Origin: Blastocatellia bacterium
GTDB taxonomy: Bacteria; Acidobacteriota; Blastocatellia; Pyrinomonadales; Pyrinomonadaceae
Reading direction: 5' to 3'
Assembly (NCBI GenBank): GCA_003168335.1
Contig: PMSM01000010.1
Span: 458,001-522,000 of the forward strand
DNA length: 64,000 bases
Each line of letters starts with the position of its first letter. Position 1 is the first letter of the stretch. The translations under genes were made by a program, and so were the position numbers. This document shows, piece by piece, positions 9,584-18,147 of the stretch. Under the pieces are notes generated by a model, which was given only the letters and a program-made list of their open reading frames with translations, was not told the DNA's origin and made no database searches.

Positions 9584-10624
9584 ATGAAACTTTCCGAACT
9601 CGCCGCTCAAACCGGCGCGCGCTGTGCTCTGGGCGACGCTGATATCGAAATAGAAGGGGCCGCCGGACTCGAGCAGGCCGGACTGGGCCAGGTAGCCTTT
9701 CTGTCCAATCCGCGTTACGCCTCACGGGTGGAAACGACCGGGGCGTCGGCGATTTATGTCGGCGAGGACGTCGAAGTGGCGCGCGCAGACATCGCTGTAT
9801 TGCGCGCAAAAGATCCATATCTGGCGTTCACCCGGGCATTGATTCTCTTTAATCCCAGGAAGGCGTTTGCGCCAGGGGTTCATCCTTCAGCGGTGATTGA
9901 TCCAACCGCAAGCATCTCTGACAGCGCCTTCATTGCCGCCCACGTGGTCGTCGACCGACACGCAAAGATTGGCGAGCGAGTCCAACTTCATGCCAACGTG
10001 ACCATCGCCGACAATGTCACCGTCGGTGATGATTCGGTGGTCCATTCGGGCGTGGCGATTCGCGAGAACTCGCTGCTGGGAAGCCGTGTGATCGTTCACA
10101 ATAACGCGGTCATTGGCAGCGACGGTTTTGGGTTCGCTAAAGACGAAGAGCGCCGTTGGTTGAAAATTCCGCAGACCGGCCGCGTGGTGATCGAAGACGA
10201 CGTTGAGATTGGCGCCGGCACCACGATCGATCGGGCTTCGACCGGCGAGACGCGCATCAAACGGGGCGCCAAGCTCGACAACCTGATTCAGATCGGCCAC
10301 TCGTGCGCTGTCGGCGAAGATGCTCTATTATGTGCGCAAGTCGGAATGGCCGGCAGTTCCCGCGTCGGCGATCGGGTTATTCTTACCGGGCAGGTGGGAA
10401 TCGGCGGACACATCACAGTTGGTGACGACGCGATTCTTTATCCGCAGAGCGGGGTTCCGAATGATGTAGCAGCCGGCGAAGTGCTGGTCGGCACTCCGGC
10501 ATTTGAAGTGAGCGCTTTCTGGCGCGCGATCGCAGTTTTCAAGAAACTTGGCGACCTGCCAAAACGAATCCGGGCTTTGGAAAAGAGACTGGATGAGATC
10601 GAGAAGTCAAAATCCCAGGAGTGA
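9584..10624 (+). CDS. lpxD: UDP-3-O-(3-hydroxyacyl)glucosamine N-acyltransferase
   Basis: Third step of lipid A synthesis: transfer of a hydroxyacyl chain from ACP to the 2-amino group of UDP-3-O-acyl-glucosamine. The frame is open from 9458, but the upstream part runs through repeat A and the family start is MKLSELAAQTGA, so I use 9584 (346 residues). The N-terminal uridine-binding domain occupies residues 1-100, followed by a left-handed beta-helix of hexapeptide repeats (VIDPTASISDSAFIA onward). The signature GSDGFGFA and the catalytic His at about 239 in QIGHSC are present. The C-terminal helical tail is intact. Together with lpxC at 32965 it shows that the host makes LPS. Confidence 0.95.
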   Translation: MKLSELAAQTGARCALGDADIEIEGAAGLEQAGLGQVAFLSNPRYASRVETTGASAIYVGEDVEVARADIAVLRAKDPYLAFTRALILFNPRKAFAPGVHPSAVIDPTASISDSAFIAAHVVVDRHAKIGERVQLHANVTIADNVTVGDDSVVHSGVAIRENSLLGSRVIVHNNAVIGSDGFGFAKDEERRWLKIPQTGRVVIEDDVEIGAGTTIDRASTGETRIKRGAKLDNLIQIGHSCAVGEDALLCAQVGMAGSSRVGDRVILTGQVGIGGHITVGDDAILYPQSGVPNDVAAGEVLVGTPAFEVSAFWRAIAVFKKLGDLPKRIRALEKRLDEIEKSKSQE

Positions 10625-10634
10625 CGAGCCGCGC

Positions 10635-10775
10635 ATGTCGCGAGAAGAAACCAGGAGCGCGTTCCTGTTCTGGTTTTTCTGGTCAGCCTATGTTTGCTTG
10701 TCAGCTATTCTAATCGCTTCGCTGCTCACCGATTGGCCCGAATTTCTTCACAGCCAGAGCGCATACTTCAGGTAA
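10635..10775 (+). CDS. Possible small single-span membrane protein
   Basis: A 46-residue frame starting MSREETRSAF directly after lpxD. It contains one strongly hydrophobic stretch (LFWFFWSAYVCLSAILIASLL). A GGAG sequence lies roughly 15 bases upstream of the ATG, which is too far for a good ribosome site. The end overlaps the 3' end of the convergent SDR gene by 8 bases. It is plausible as a real membrane microprotein, but nothing proves translation. Confidence 0.3.
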   Translation: MSREETRSAFLFWFFWSAYVCLSAILIASLLTDWPEFLHSQSAYFR

Positions 10776-11517
10776 TCGCACCACCGTCAACAATCACCAC
10801 TTCACCGTTCATGAACGAGTTGCGATCGCTCACCATGAAGGCGGCGAACTCTGCCAACTCTGATGGACGGCCCTGGCGGCCGGCCGAGGCCCAGAAGTCA
10901 TGCATCTGGAGCAGCCGCTCAGGAAGCTGGTGCGCCAGATCGGTATCGAAGATTCCCGCGGCAATCGCGTTCACGCTGACGCCAAAGGTGCCGGCCTCTC
11001 GCGAGAGGCATTTGGTAAAGCCAATCATCGCCGCTTTGGAAGTTGCGTAGTGGACGGCGGTCGGCAGCGCGCGCATGGCGCCAATCGAAGTGATGTTCAG
11101 GATCTTTCCTTTGCGCTGCCGGATCATTTGTTTGTAGATGGGCTTGGTCACTGCAAACAGGCTGCCGACGTTCGTGCCAATCACTTCGTCCCACGCGCGG
11201 TCGGTGGTGGTGGCAAAGTTGTCGCCGCGATTGATGGCGGCATTGTTGACCAGGATATCGATGCCACCCCATTCAGTGACGAGTTCCCTGGTCAGATGTT
11301 TCATGCCGAAACGATCAGTGACGGATACTTTGAACGAGTGCGCCCGGCGGCCGTGCGCTTCGATTTTTTGCCGCACTTCGTCCGCCAGGTCGTCGCGCGA
11401 ACCATAATTGAACGCCACGTCGGCGCCTTCGCGCGCAAACACCTCGCACAGCGCCGCGCCGATGCCGCGCGTGCCGCCGGTTATGAACGCCCGCTTTCCT
11501 TCGAGTAAGAGGCTCAC
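10768..11517 (-). CDS. SDR family oxidoreductase, FabG-like
   Basis: 249-residue classical short-chain dehydrogenase. Cofactor loop TGGTRGIG at residues 13-20, NNAA at 91-94, catalytic Ser144, Tyr157 and Lys161 (YATSK), and a C-terminal VDGGAIT typical of FabG-type 3-oxoacyl-ACP reductases. An NADP preference is plausible, but the substrate cannot be fixed from sequence. It is separated by about 130 bases from the glycosyltransferase gene upstream on the same strand, and may serve lipid metabolism with it; this is inference. Its 3' end overlaps the putative small membrane ORF. Confidence 0.88.
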   Translation of the reverse strand: MSLLLEGKRAFITGGTRGIGAALCEVFAREGADVAFNYGSRDDLADEVRQKIEAHGRRAHSFKVSVTDRFGMKHLTRELVTEWGGIDILVNNAAINRGDNFATTTDRAWDEVIGTNVGSLFAVTKPIYKQMIRQRKGKILNITSIGAMRALPTAVHYATSKAAMIGFTKCLSREAGTFGVSVNAIAAGIFDTDLAHQLPERLLQMHDFWASAGRQGRPSELAEFAAFMVSDRNSFMNGEVVIVDGGAIT

Positions 11518-11649
11518 TCTTTACCATCTCCTCTGCGACAGGCCAAATGCACTGCCGGTCTTCTGCTCGGGATCTAGAGCTGGAACAAAACGGAGATTAG
11601 AACGCGAAGCGGGTGCGACAGTCAAGACCAGCGACCGGCGTCGACCGAC

Positions 11650-12882
11650 TCAGGCAACTGCGCTCTCAACCAGCGGCTCCGGAGCGGGCAAGTTCTCTTC
11701 AGCGCGCGGCGGCACGGGAATCAGGGCTGTGATCTCTTCGACGATACGCCTGGTAGCGTTTGGAATGGCCACGCTAATGGTGGCCGCGCGCATGGCCGCA
11801 TAGTGCTTCGAATCTTCAATCATGCGATGCACCACGGGCACGACGTCCGAAGCACGTTGCAGCAACACGGCCGCTCCGCTCTTGACGATCAAGTTGACCG
11901 TGCCGGCTTCCTGCGGCATCGGTTGGGTGGTGCCGTCGGCGATGATCGGGACGCGACAACTCAAGGCTTCGAAGGTACTCAAACCGCCGAGCTTCGAAAT
12001 CATTACGTTGGCTGCGCCCAGCAATTTTTCAACCTCGTCTGAGTAGCCGATCACTTTGACCGGGAACCTGGCTTCCGCCGCCAGCGATTCCGCTTCGCTC
12101 CTCAAGGCCTCGTTCTTGCCCGCCAGGAAGATCGCCTGCACGTCCAATTCACCGCGGATCAACTCACGGAAGATTTGCGGGATATTGCCGCCACCTTCCC
12201 AGCCGGCGTTCAAGAACACGGTAAATTTCTCGGCGTCGAGACCGAGCGCGGTGCGCGCTACTCGGGCTGCCTGATCACCCGGAAACGAGAACTTTGGATG
12301 AACCGGCATGCCGGAAATCTTGATGCGTTCCGGCGCTATGCCATAGTCGATCAACTGCCGGCGCGCTTCCTCGCTGGCAACGAGATAGAGAGTCACATCA
12401 TCGCAGGCCCAGCCCTTCCAAAAACCATAGTAGGGATCAGTGACGACGGTAACGAGCGGGATGCGTTCCGCCAGGCCCATCTCTTTAAGCACGCGGGCAA
12501 AAATGTGCTGCGTCAGTGGATGCACGCTGACGACGATATGAGGACACCAGCGCTCGAAGAGTCCGCGCACATAAACGATGCTGCGGGCATGGAAGAACTC
12601 GCGCGTCTCGGGCCGGACGAGGTTGAGGGCCCAGAAATAGTATTTCATCCAGTGCTGTTTGTGGCGCAGCAGCCAGTTGTAGAGGCGCACCATTCTGGCG
12701 GCAATCGCCGCCGACTCTTCGACCGCGCGGACGACGCGAATCGCGTAAGACTCGCCTTTAACAAAGCTCTCGATGCCGGCCACGATGGCAGCCGCTGCCG
12801 AGCGGTGGCCACCGCCGGTGTCCGAAGAGATGATCAGGATTTTGGGGGCGTTGGGGTTCATTAACAGTCGCGATTTGATCAA
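11650..12882 (-). CDS. MGDG-synthase-like glycosyltransferase (GT28)
   Basis: About 410 residues. The N-terminal half has ILIISSDTGGGHRSAAAAI (residues 15-33), the diagnostic motif of monogalactosyl/monoglucosyl-diacylglycerol synthases. The C-terminal GT-B lobe has FLNAGWEGGG and the nucleotide-sugar motif GGLSTFEALSCRVPII near residue 297. The family transfers a sugar to a lipid acceptor at the inner face of the membrane. The frame begins at a TTG (12882) that overlaps the TGA stop of the upstream radical SAM gene (TTGA), suggesting coupled translation. The ATG at 12861 (MNPNAPKIL) is the alternative start, without a clear ribosome site. The last 25 residues are low-complexity. Sugar donor and acceptor are unknown. 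Confidence 0.85.
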   Translation of the reverse strand: MIKSRLLMNPNAPKILIISSDTGGGHRSAAAAIVAGIESFVKGESYAIRVVRAVEESAAIAARMVRLYNWLLRHKQHWMKYYFWALNLVRPETREFFHARSIVYVRGLFERWCPHIVVSVHPLTQHIFARVLKEMGLAERIPLVTVVTDPYYGFWKGWACDDVTLYLVASEEARRQLIDYGIAPERIKISGMPVHPKFSFPGDQAARVARTALGLDAEKFTVFLNAGWEGGGNIPQIFRELIRGELDVQAIFLAGKNEALRSEAESLAAEARFPVKVIGYSDEVEKLLGAANVMISKLGGLSTFEALSCRVPIIADGTTQPMPQEAGTVNLIVKSGAAVLLQRASDVVPVVHRMIEDSKHYAAMRAATISVAIPNATRRIVEEITALIPVPPRAEENLPAPEPLVESAVA

Positions 12883-14045
12883 GCTCTAACTGTAACTCCG
12901 TCCGCTTGTGGTTCCGTTTGTTTGTCGAATTCCCGGCGCGCTTTCTTCATCTCGCGCTCCAGTTTCTTGATCTGGATCAAGTGCTTCGGGTTGAAAGGCA
13001 GGGACGGGTAATAGCAATTCGATTCATGGGTGCAGAAGCAGCCGTCGGCCGCCTGTTTCCGCCGCGCCTTCATCGCCGGCGACAGCCAGAGCCCCTGAAA
13101 GTCCCAATTGTGATCGCGCAGGTTGCCGATCGGCGCCAGATTTTCGCACGACGACAGCGTACCTTCATCGTAGATGACCGCACCCGCCGTGCCCGCGTAA
13201 CAAGTCAATTGCGCCGCTTGCGTCTCCTGAGTCTTGGCGATCAAGCCATGCATATAAATATCGATGGCAGCTTTGAAGTAGCCGGCCTTGCCGCCATAGT
13301 TGTTCTTGATCGCTGCGTGACGCGAATCATCGTCGATCAGCTGGGCCAGTTTGGCGTAGCGACTATGATCGATATCCAGCTCGATGGGATCGGCTGACGG
13401 CGGCCGAATGTAATTAAAGTTAACTTTGTCCGGCTTCAGATCGTGTTTCAGAAAATCGTACCACTCGAAGATCGTGTCCTGGTTGGAGTGCATAAAGCAG
13501 GTGCATGTTTGAACGTCGAGGCGCGGGTACTCTTTCTTAATCGCCTGTAGTTCGTGCGCAGTATCGATGGCAATCGTCCACGATCCCGGTTTCTGTCGAA
13601 TCTTGTCATGCTGATCCTGCAACCCGTCGATGCCCATCGCAACCGTGACGTTAAGGTTCGGACACTCTTCCAGAATGCGTGTGATGTCAGGAAAGATCCG
13701 CTTCTGAATCTGACCGTTCGACATCAGGTAGACCGATTCGAGATTGTTGTGCCGATAGAACGAATTGACGATCTCCGGCAGGTCTTTGCGGGTGAAAGGC
13801 TCGCCGCCGGCAAGTATCAGCACGCCGAGATTCCCACCGAGAGTTTCAGCGATGCGATCGATCTCCTGCGTCTTCATTTGCAGTTTCTTGCGCGGACGAT
13901 CATCAAGCTCATCCGTGAAGAAACAATGCGTGCAACGCATGTCGCACACCGACGTAACCAGGATATTAAGTAAGACCGGCGCGAATGGTTGGCCAGTAGC
14001 CAGCTTGGCGTAACGCTTCAGTAATTCTCTGGTTGTATAGTCCAT
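12879..14045 (-). CDS. Radical SAM protein with SPASM-like C-terminus
   Basis: 388 residues. The SAM-cluster motif is C34-x3-C38-x2-C41 (CDMRCTHC), followed by a second conserved segment GGEPFTRKDL. The C-terminal third holds further Cys (CYAGTAGAVI, SSCENLAPIGN, CFCTHESNCYY) in a layout like SPASM/twitch auxiliary-cluster domains. Such enzymes modify peptides, lipids or small molecules; the substrate is unknown. It is directly upstream of, and overlaps by 4 bases, the lipid glycosyltransferase gene, so a shared lipid-modifying role is a reasonable inference. Hopanoid- and lipid-associated radical SAM proteins are known in other bacteria, but I cannot assign this one to them. Confidence 0.85.
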   Translation of the reverse strand: MDYTTRELLKRYAKLATGQPFAPVLLNILVTSVCDMRCTHCFFTDELDDRPRKKLQMKTQEIDRIAETLGGNLGVLILAGGEPFTRKDLPEIVNSFYRHNNLESVYLMSNGQIQKRIFPDITRILEECPNLNVTVAMGIDGLQDQHDKIRQKPGSWTIAIDTAHELQAIKKEYPRLDVQTCTCFMHSNQDTIFEWYDFLKHDLKPDKVNFNYIRPPSADPIELDIDHSRYAKLAQLIDDDSRHAAIKNNYGGKAGYFKAAIDIYMHGLIAKTQETQAAQLTCYAGTAGAVIYDEGTLSSCENLAPIGNLRDHNWDFQGLWLSPAMKARRKQAADGCFCTHESNCYYPSLPFNPKHLIQIKKLEREMKKARREFDKQTEPQADGVTVRA

Positions 14046-14070
14046 TATTGCCTCAGGCGGATTCTAGCAT

Positions 14071-14106
14071 GATAGGTCCTATAGGTCGTATACGTCTCAT
14101 ACGTTT
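14071..14106. repeat. Four degenerate 9-base tandem units
   Basis: Successive units GATAGGTCC, TATAGGTCG, TATACGTCT and CATACGTTT fill the gap between two minus-strand genes. Similar units occur at 15477-15508 on the other side of the response-regulator gene. Confidence 0.55.
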
Positions 14107-14114
14107 TCTATCGT

Positions 14115-15464
14115 TTACCCCCTCGCATTAATCCCCAGCGCGCGCATGCGGCGATAGAGGTGACTGCGATCGATGCCCATCAATTCGGCGGCGCGCGAGA
14201 CGTTCCCGCCCGCTTCATCGAGTTTGCGCTGGATGAATTCGCGATGATAGGCATCGCTGGCTTCTTTGAACGAAGGAAAACGATATGAGGATGCCGGCGG
14301 CTCTTCGTCGCCGAAAGCCGGCAGATCCTTGACCCCGACTTTGTGAGGCTGGTGCATGATCATCACTCGCTCTATCGTATTTCTCAGCTCGCGCACATTG
14401 CCCGGCCAGGAGTATCGCTGCATGGCTTCGATTGCTTTGCCGTCGAAGCGTTTCGGCTTCTTGCCGTGAGCTTTCGCGAAATGTTGATTGAAGTGATCGA
14501 TCAGCAGCGGGACGTCCTCCAGACGATCGCGCAGCGGCGGCACCTCGAACGGAATCACGTTCAGACGAAAGAAGAGATCGCTGCGGAAAGTCCCCTTCTC
14601 GATCTCTTCGTCCAGCCGCTTGTTCGTGGCCGCGATCACTCGCACGTCCACGCTGACCGGCGTGTTGCTGCCGACCGGCTCGAAGCGTTGCTCTTCCAGC
14701 ACGCGCAGGACTTTCGCCTGCACGTTCGGACTCATGTCTGACACTTCGTCGAGAAAGAGCGTGGCGCCGTCGGCAATTTCGAACTTCCCTTTCTTGGCCG
14801 TTGTCGCGCCCGTGAACGAGCCTTTGACGTGACCAAAAAGTTCCGACTCGATCAGTTCTTCCGGGATTGCCGCGGAGTTGACTTCGATGAACGGCGCCGC
14901 CGCTCGCCGCGACTGAGCATGGATCGCGCGGGCGACCAGTTCCTTGCCGGCGCCTGATTCTCCCGAGATCAAAACGCGGCCATCAGTCGGAGCGACCACG
15001 GTGATCTGTTTGCGCAGCGCGCGCATCCCCACCGACTCGCCGACCATCGCGTACTCGGCCTTTAGCTCGGCAGACATCTCTTCATTAGAGCGCTCGAGTT
15101 GTCTCTGCCGCAGAGCGTTGCGGACGGTGAGCACAGTCTTTTCGATCGACAGTGGCTTCTCGATAAAGTCGAACGCGCCAAGCTTCGTCGCCCGCACAGC
15201 CGTTTCCACATTGCCATGCCCGGAAATGATCACCACCGCGGCGTCGCAGTTTGAATCGCGCATCTGACTCAAGGTTTCCAGGCCGTTTATTCCCGGCAAC
15301 CAGACGTCCAGCAGGACGCACCCGTAGGCGCGGCGGGCAATCGCCTTCAGACATTCTTCCCCGGTCGCGACCGCATCGGCACTGAAGCCTTCGTCGCGCA
15401 GCACAGCGCTCAGCGTTTCGCGAATACCGCGTTCGTCATCAACAATCAGGATCGATTCAGGCAT
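14115..15464 (-). CDS. Sigma-54-dependent response regulator, NtrX/NtrC type
   Basis: 449 residues in three domains. Receiver domain 1-120 with acidic pocket DDE near 9-11 and phospho-acceptor Asp53 in LLDVWLPG. AAA+ domain about 140-380 with Walker A GESGAGKE near 167 and the sigma-54 contact loop GSFTGA, plus Walker B-like LFLDEVSDM. C-terminal Fis-type helix-turn-helix (GGNVSRAAELMGIDRSHLYRRMRALG). It activates promoters with RpoN. The gene is followed upstream, same strand, by a large NtrY-like kinase (55-base gap), which should be its partner. Targets are not evident. Short 9-base repeats flank the gene on both sides. Confidence 0.93.
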   Translation of the reverse strand: MPESILIVDDERGIRETLSAVLRDEGFSADAVATGEECLKAIARRAYGCVLLDVWLPGINGLETLSQMRDSNCDAAVVIISGHGNVETAVRATKLGAFDFIEKPLSIEKTVLTVRNALRQRQLERSNEEMSAELKAEYAMVGESVGMRALRKQITVVAPTDGRVLISGESGAGKELVARAIHAQSRRAAAPFIEVNSAAIPEELIESELFGHVKGSFTGATTAKKGKFEIADGATLFLDEVSDMSPNVQAKVLRVLEEQRFEPVGSNTPVSVDVRVIAATNKRLDEEIEKGTFRSDLFFRLNVIPFEVPPLRDRLEDVPLLIDHFNQHFAKAHGKKPKRFDGKAIEAMQRYSWPGNVRELRNTIERVMIMHQPHKVGVKDLPAFGDEEPPASSYRFPSFKEASDAYHREFIQRKLDEAGGNVSRAAELMGIDRSHLYRRMRALGINARG

Positions 15465-15476
15465 AACTCGTTCGAG

Positions 15477-15508
15477 AATAGGTCGAATAGGTCCTAATAT
15501 GACCTATC
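15477..15508. repeat. 9-base AATAGGTCS units plus an inverted copy
   Basis: AATAGGTCG and AATAGGTCC stand in tandem at 15477-15494, followed by TAATATGACCTATC, which contains the same core in inverted orientation. It lies in the 55-base gap between the kinase and response-regulator genes and resembles the units at 14071-14106. Confidence 0.5.
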
Positions 15509-15519
15509 TCAACAACTGA

Positions 15520-17913
15520 CTACTGACCACTGACAGTCGGCAATTCAATCACAAATCTCGCGCCGTGCGGCACGTTAGCCTCTGCATAGACGCGTCCGCC
15601 GTGTTCAGTGATGATTCGCGCCACGATGGCCAGGCCCAGCCCGGTGCCTCGTCCGCGCGTGGAAAAGTAAGGTTGGAACAGCCGCTTGAAATCTCCGGCC
15701 GGAATTCCTTCGCCCGTGTCTTCGACGGTGGCGACTAATAGGTCGCGGCTCGCATCATGTCTGGTCTTGATTGTCAGGCCACGCTCGGCCGGCATGGCCG
15801 CGAGCGCCTCCAGCGCATTGTCGGTCAAATTCACGAATACTCGCTTTAGTTGTTCCGTGTCCAGCATCGCCGGCGGCAACTGATCGTCGAGCATCAGCTG
15901 CAGTTCGACGCCATCCAAACGGTCCGCGTAAAGCTGCTCCGCCTGCCTGATAACTTCGTTCAGATCGCCCGGCTCCATCCGCGGGGTCGGCATCCGCGCG
16001 AAACGGGAAAACTCGTCGACCAGAGCTTTTAAGCCCGCAACTTCGCGCGTGATCGAGGTCGTGCATTCCTCAACCACCCTGGTAAGCTCTTCGCGATTTT
16101 CTTCAGTCAGGACAAAGGGCTCTGCCCCGTTTCCACCGTTGCCATTCGCTGAGTCTGCTTCCGACGTCTCCGTCGAGCTATCAAACCCGGTCGCATCCAC
16201 TACCGGGCTGCCCGCCTGGGGACCCCGGTCCGCTCCCGGTACTGATCCATTGATGCGCACTCGGAAATTGCGCGCAATCCGTTCCGCCGAAAGTTGGATC
16301 GGCGTCAGCGGGTTCTTAATCTCGTGGGCGATCCGGCGCGCTACTTCGCTCCAGGCGGCGGCCCGCTGGGCGGACAGCAATTCAGAAAGATCTTCGATCA
16401 CGAGCACTACGCCGCGACCATCGCCCGACGGCCCCCTCAACGCGGTCGCGGTAAGGGCCACCGGGATTGCACCGCCGACCGCGCCACGCGTCAATTGACT
16501 CTGCTCTGCCGCACGGCCGGCGCGGCGCGCGCGCCGTAACAGGCGCTCCAGCGCAACCCGATCCTCACTGCTCAACAGAGTCGTCAGCTGGGCCCGGGCC
16601 GGAGGCGCCTCGCTCAGTTTCAATATTGATACGGCCGCGGTGTTTATGGTCGTAACACAGTCGTCTTGATCTAGCGACACTACGCCGGTCGAAAGCGACT
16701 CGAGCACCGTCTCGATATAGTTCCGGCGCTCTTCGAGGGCCAGGTTCTTTTCCCTTAGCGCGGTGGCGCCGTCTTCGATGTGACGCCGGTTCTCATCAAG
16801 TTCGGCGGTCATTTGATTGAACGATTCAGCCAACAACGCCAGCTCGTCGTCAGCAATCGTGTCAACTCGGTGTGAAAGATTGCCGCGGGCAACTTCCTTG
16901 GAAGCTTCAGCCAGCGATCTGATGGGAGCAGCCAAACCGCGAGCGAGGTGTATCGCCACCCAGGTCGAAGCAAACAGCAGCAGCAAGGTCATGAGTCCGA
17001 GAGTTGAAAGTCCGAGCAAACGGACCTTGCGTTGTCTTTGCAGCAAGTGCTGATACTCACGTTGAGAGCCGGCGATCGTGTCGTTGACGTCGGTGTCGCC
17101 GAGGCGATGCGGCACAAGTATCAGGCGCAAGTTCCCGGTCAAAGGTACTGCAGCAAGATCGAATCCTTTGCCGTCGGCTAGTGTTTCGCTTGCCTGCGCC
17201 TTTGGATCGCGCGCGCCTTGCAAAACTGCGTTCAGCTCTTCACGCTGCGACTGTGGCACGGCTCCTTCGCTGCGCGCCACCACCTCTCCGTTATCTGAGA
17301 TGATCGCGATGGCCGATATCTCTCCGGTCGAGGCCAACTGATCCAGCGTTGTTTGCCACTCCGGCTGCGGTCTGGCTTTAATTGCGGTCGCCAGTAGCGC
17401 CGCGGTTTCGCGCAGATGTTCATTCTGAGCGGCCAGACTATCGCGTTGCTGCTCGCGCACTTGCTCGACGATGTTCTCAGGCAGGCGGCCCATCCATTTT
17501 TCGATCGAGCGGTTGAGGAACAGATACGAGAACGCCGCCATGGCCGCGATGGGCAGCAGACTCAGTCCGATAAAATAGACCAACAGGCGGGTTTGAATTC
17601 TCGATCCAAGTTGACGCTCGCGTCGTTCGCGGCGCAGCTTCAGCAAGCTGCGCAGCAGAATGAAACTGAAGACGATAAACGCGCCAAAATTAAGCGAGGA
17701 GAGCGCGTAAAGCAAAAGCGTATCTGAGCCCGTCTCAGGCGGCACCACCGATCCGAGGTTGAAGAGTTGCTGGGCGACGATGATCGCGAGTAAGACGGCA
17801 ACAATGCCGGCCAGGAGCCAGGGCACAGTTCTACGGCTCCGACGCCTTGGCGTCCCCTCGTCGATCTTAACGGATTGATTTCTGGCTTTGCTCACGTAAA
17901 GCGGTTGGCCCAA
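15520..17913 (-). CDS. NtrY-like sensor histidine kinase
   Basis: 797 residues. Four predicted membrane segments: about 30-50, 65-90, 108-130 and a last one near 300-320. A periplasmic region lies between the last two. It is followed by a HAMP domain (about 325-375), a PAS-like segment (EERRNYIETVLESLSTGVVSLD), the phospho-acceptor box with His near 529 in HEIKNPLTPIQLSAERI, and a HATPase domain with N box NLTDNALEAL and G boxes EDTGEGIP and GRGTGLGLAI. A loop of about 60 residues with low-complexity sequence interrupts the region after the H box. Architecture and gene order match the NtrY/NtrX pairs. The frame starts at TTG (17913); GTG at 17895 is an alternative, and neither has a clear ribosome site. 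Confidence 0.9.
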   Translation of the reverse strand: MGQPLYVSKARNQSVKIDEGTPRRRSRRTVPWLLAGIVAVLLAIIVAQQLFNLGSVVPPETGSDTLLLYALSSLNFGAFIVFSFILLRSLLKLRRERRERQLGSRIQTRLLVYFIGLSLLPIAAMAAFSYLFLNRSIEKWMGRLPENIVEQVREQQRDSLAAQNEHLRETAALLATAIKARPQPEWQTTLDQLASTGEISAIAIISDNGEVVARSEGAVPQSQREELNAVLQGARDPKAQASETLADGKGFDLAAVPLTGNLRLILVPHRLGDTDVNDTIAGSQREYQHLLQRQRKVRLLGLSTLGLMTLLLLFASTWVAIHLARGLAAPIRSLAEASKEVARGNLSHRVDTIADDELALLAESFNQMTAELDENRRHIEDGATALREKNLALEERRNYIETVLESLSTGVVSLDQDDCVTTINTAAVSILKLSEAPPARAQLTTLLSSEDRVALERLLRRARRAGRAAEQSQLTRGAVGGAIPVALTATALRGPSGDGRGVVLVIEDLSELLSAQRAAAWSEVARRIAHEIKNPLTPIQLSAERIARNFRVRINGSVPGADRGPQAGSPVVDATGFDSSTETSEADSANGNGGNGAEPFVLTEENREELTRVVEECTTSITREVAGLKALVDEFSRFARMPTPRMEPGDLNEVIRQAEQLYADRLDGVELQLMLDDQLPPAMLDTEQLKRVFVNLTDNALEALAAMPAERGLTIKTRHDASRDLLVATVEDTGEGIPAGDFKRLFQPYFSTRGRGTGLGLAIVARIITEHGGRVYAEANVPHGARFVIELPTVSGQ

Positions 17914-18008
17914 ACAATGGAATCACGCGAGCCGAAAGTTTAGCACACCAGAACCCGGGTAGCTCGCTCATACTGATCGCTGAAACTCATTCGATTCGTC
18001 CGCAGATT

Positions 18009-18097
18009 CCGCAGATTACACAGAATGCGAAAGAACGAGAAATTGAGGTCGCAATAATCGAGGAGGATGTGCTCTGCGTAATCTGTGTAATCTGCGG
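18009..18097. repeat. Inverted repeat with 16-base arms
   Basis: CCGCAGATTACACAGA at 18009-18024 is the exact reverse complement of the sequence at 18082-18097, with 57 bases between. The pair fills the gap between the divergent kinase and CPBP protease genes. It looks like a dispersed non-coding repeat rather than an operator. Confidence 0.6.
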
Positions 18098-18147
18098 ATA
18101 ATCGCCTCCCTTGGTGCCGAAGGTGAGGGGACGGGCAAAATGCTAGA

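Noticed and set aside
12175-12864. 229-residue plus-strand frame opposite the lipid glycosyltransferase
   Set aside because: Antisense to a gene with clear family motifs; a shadow frame.
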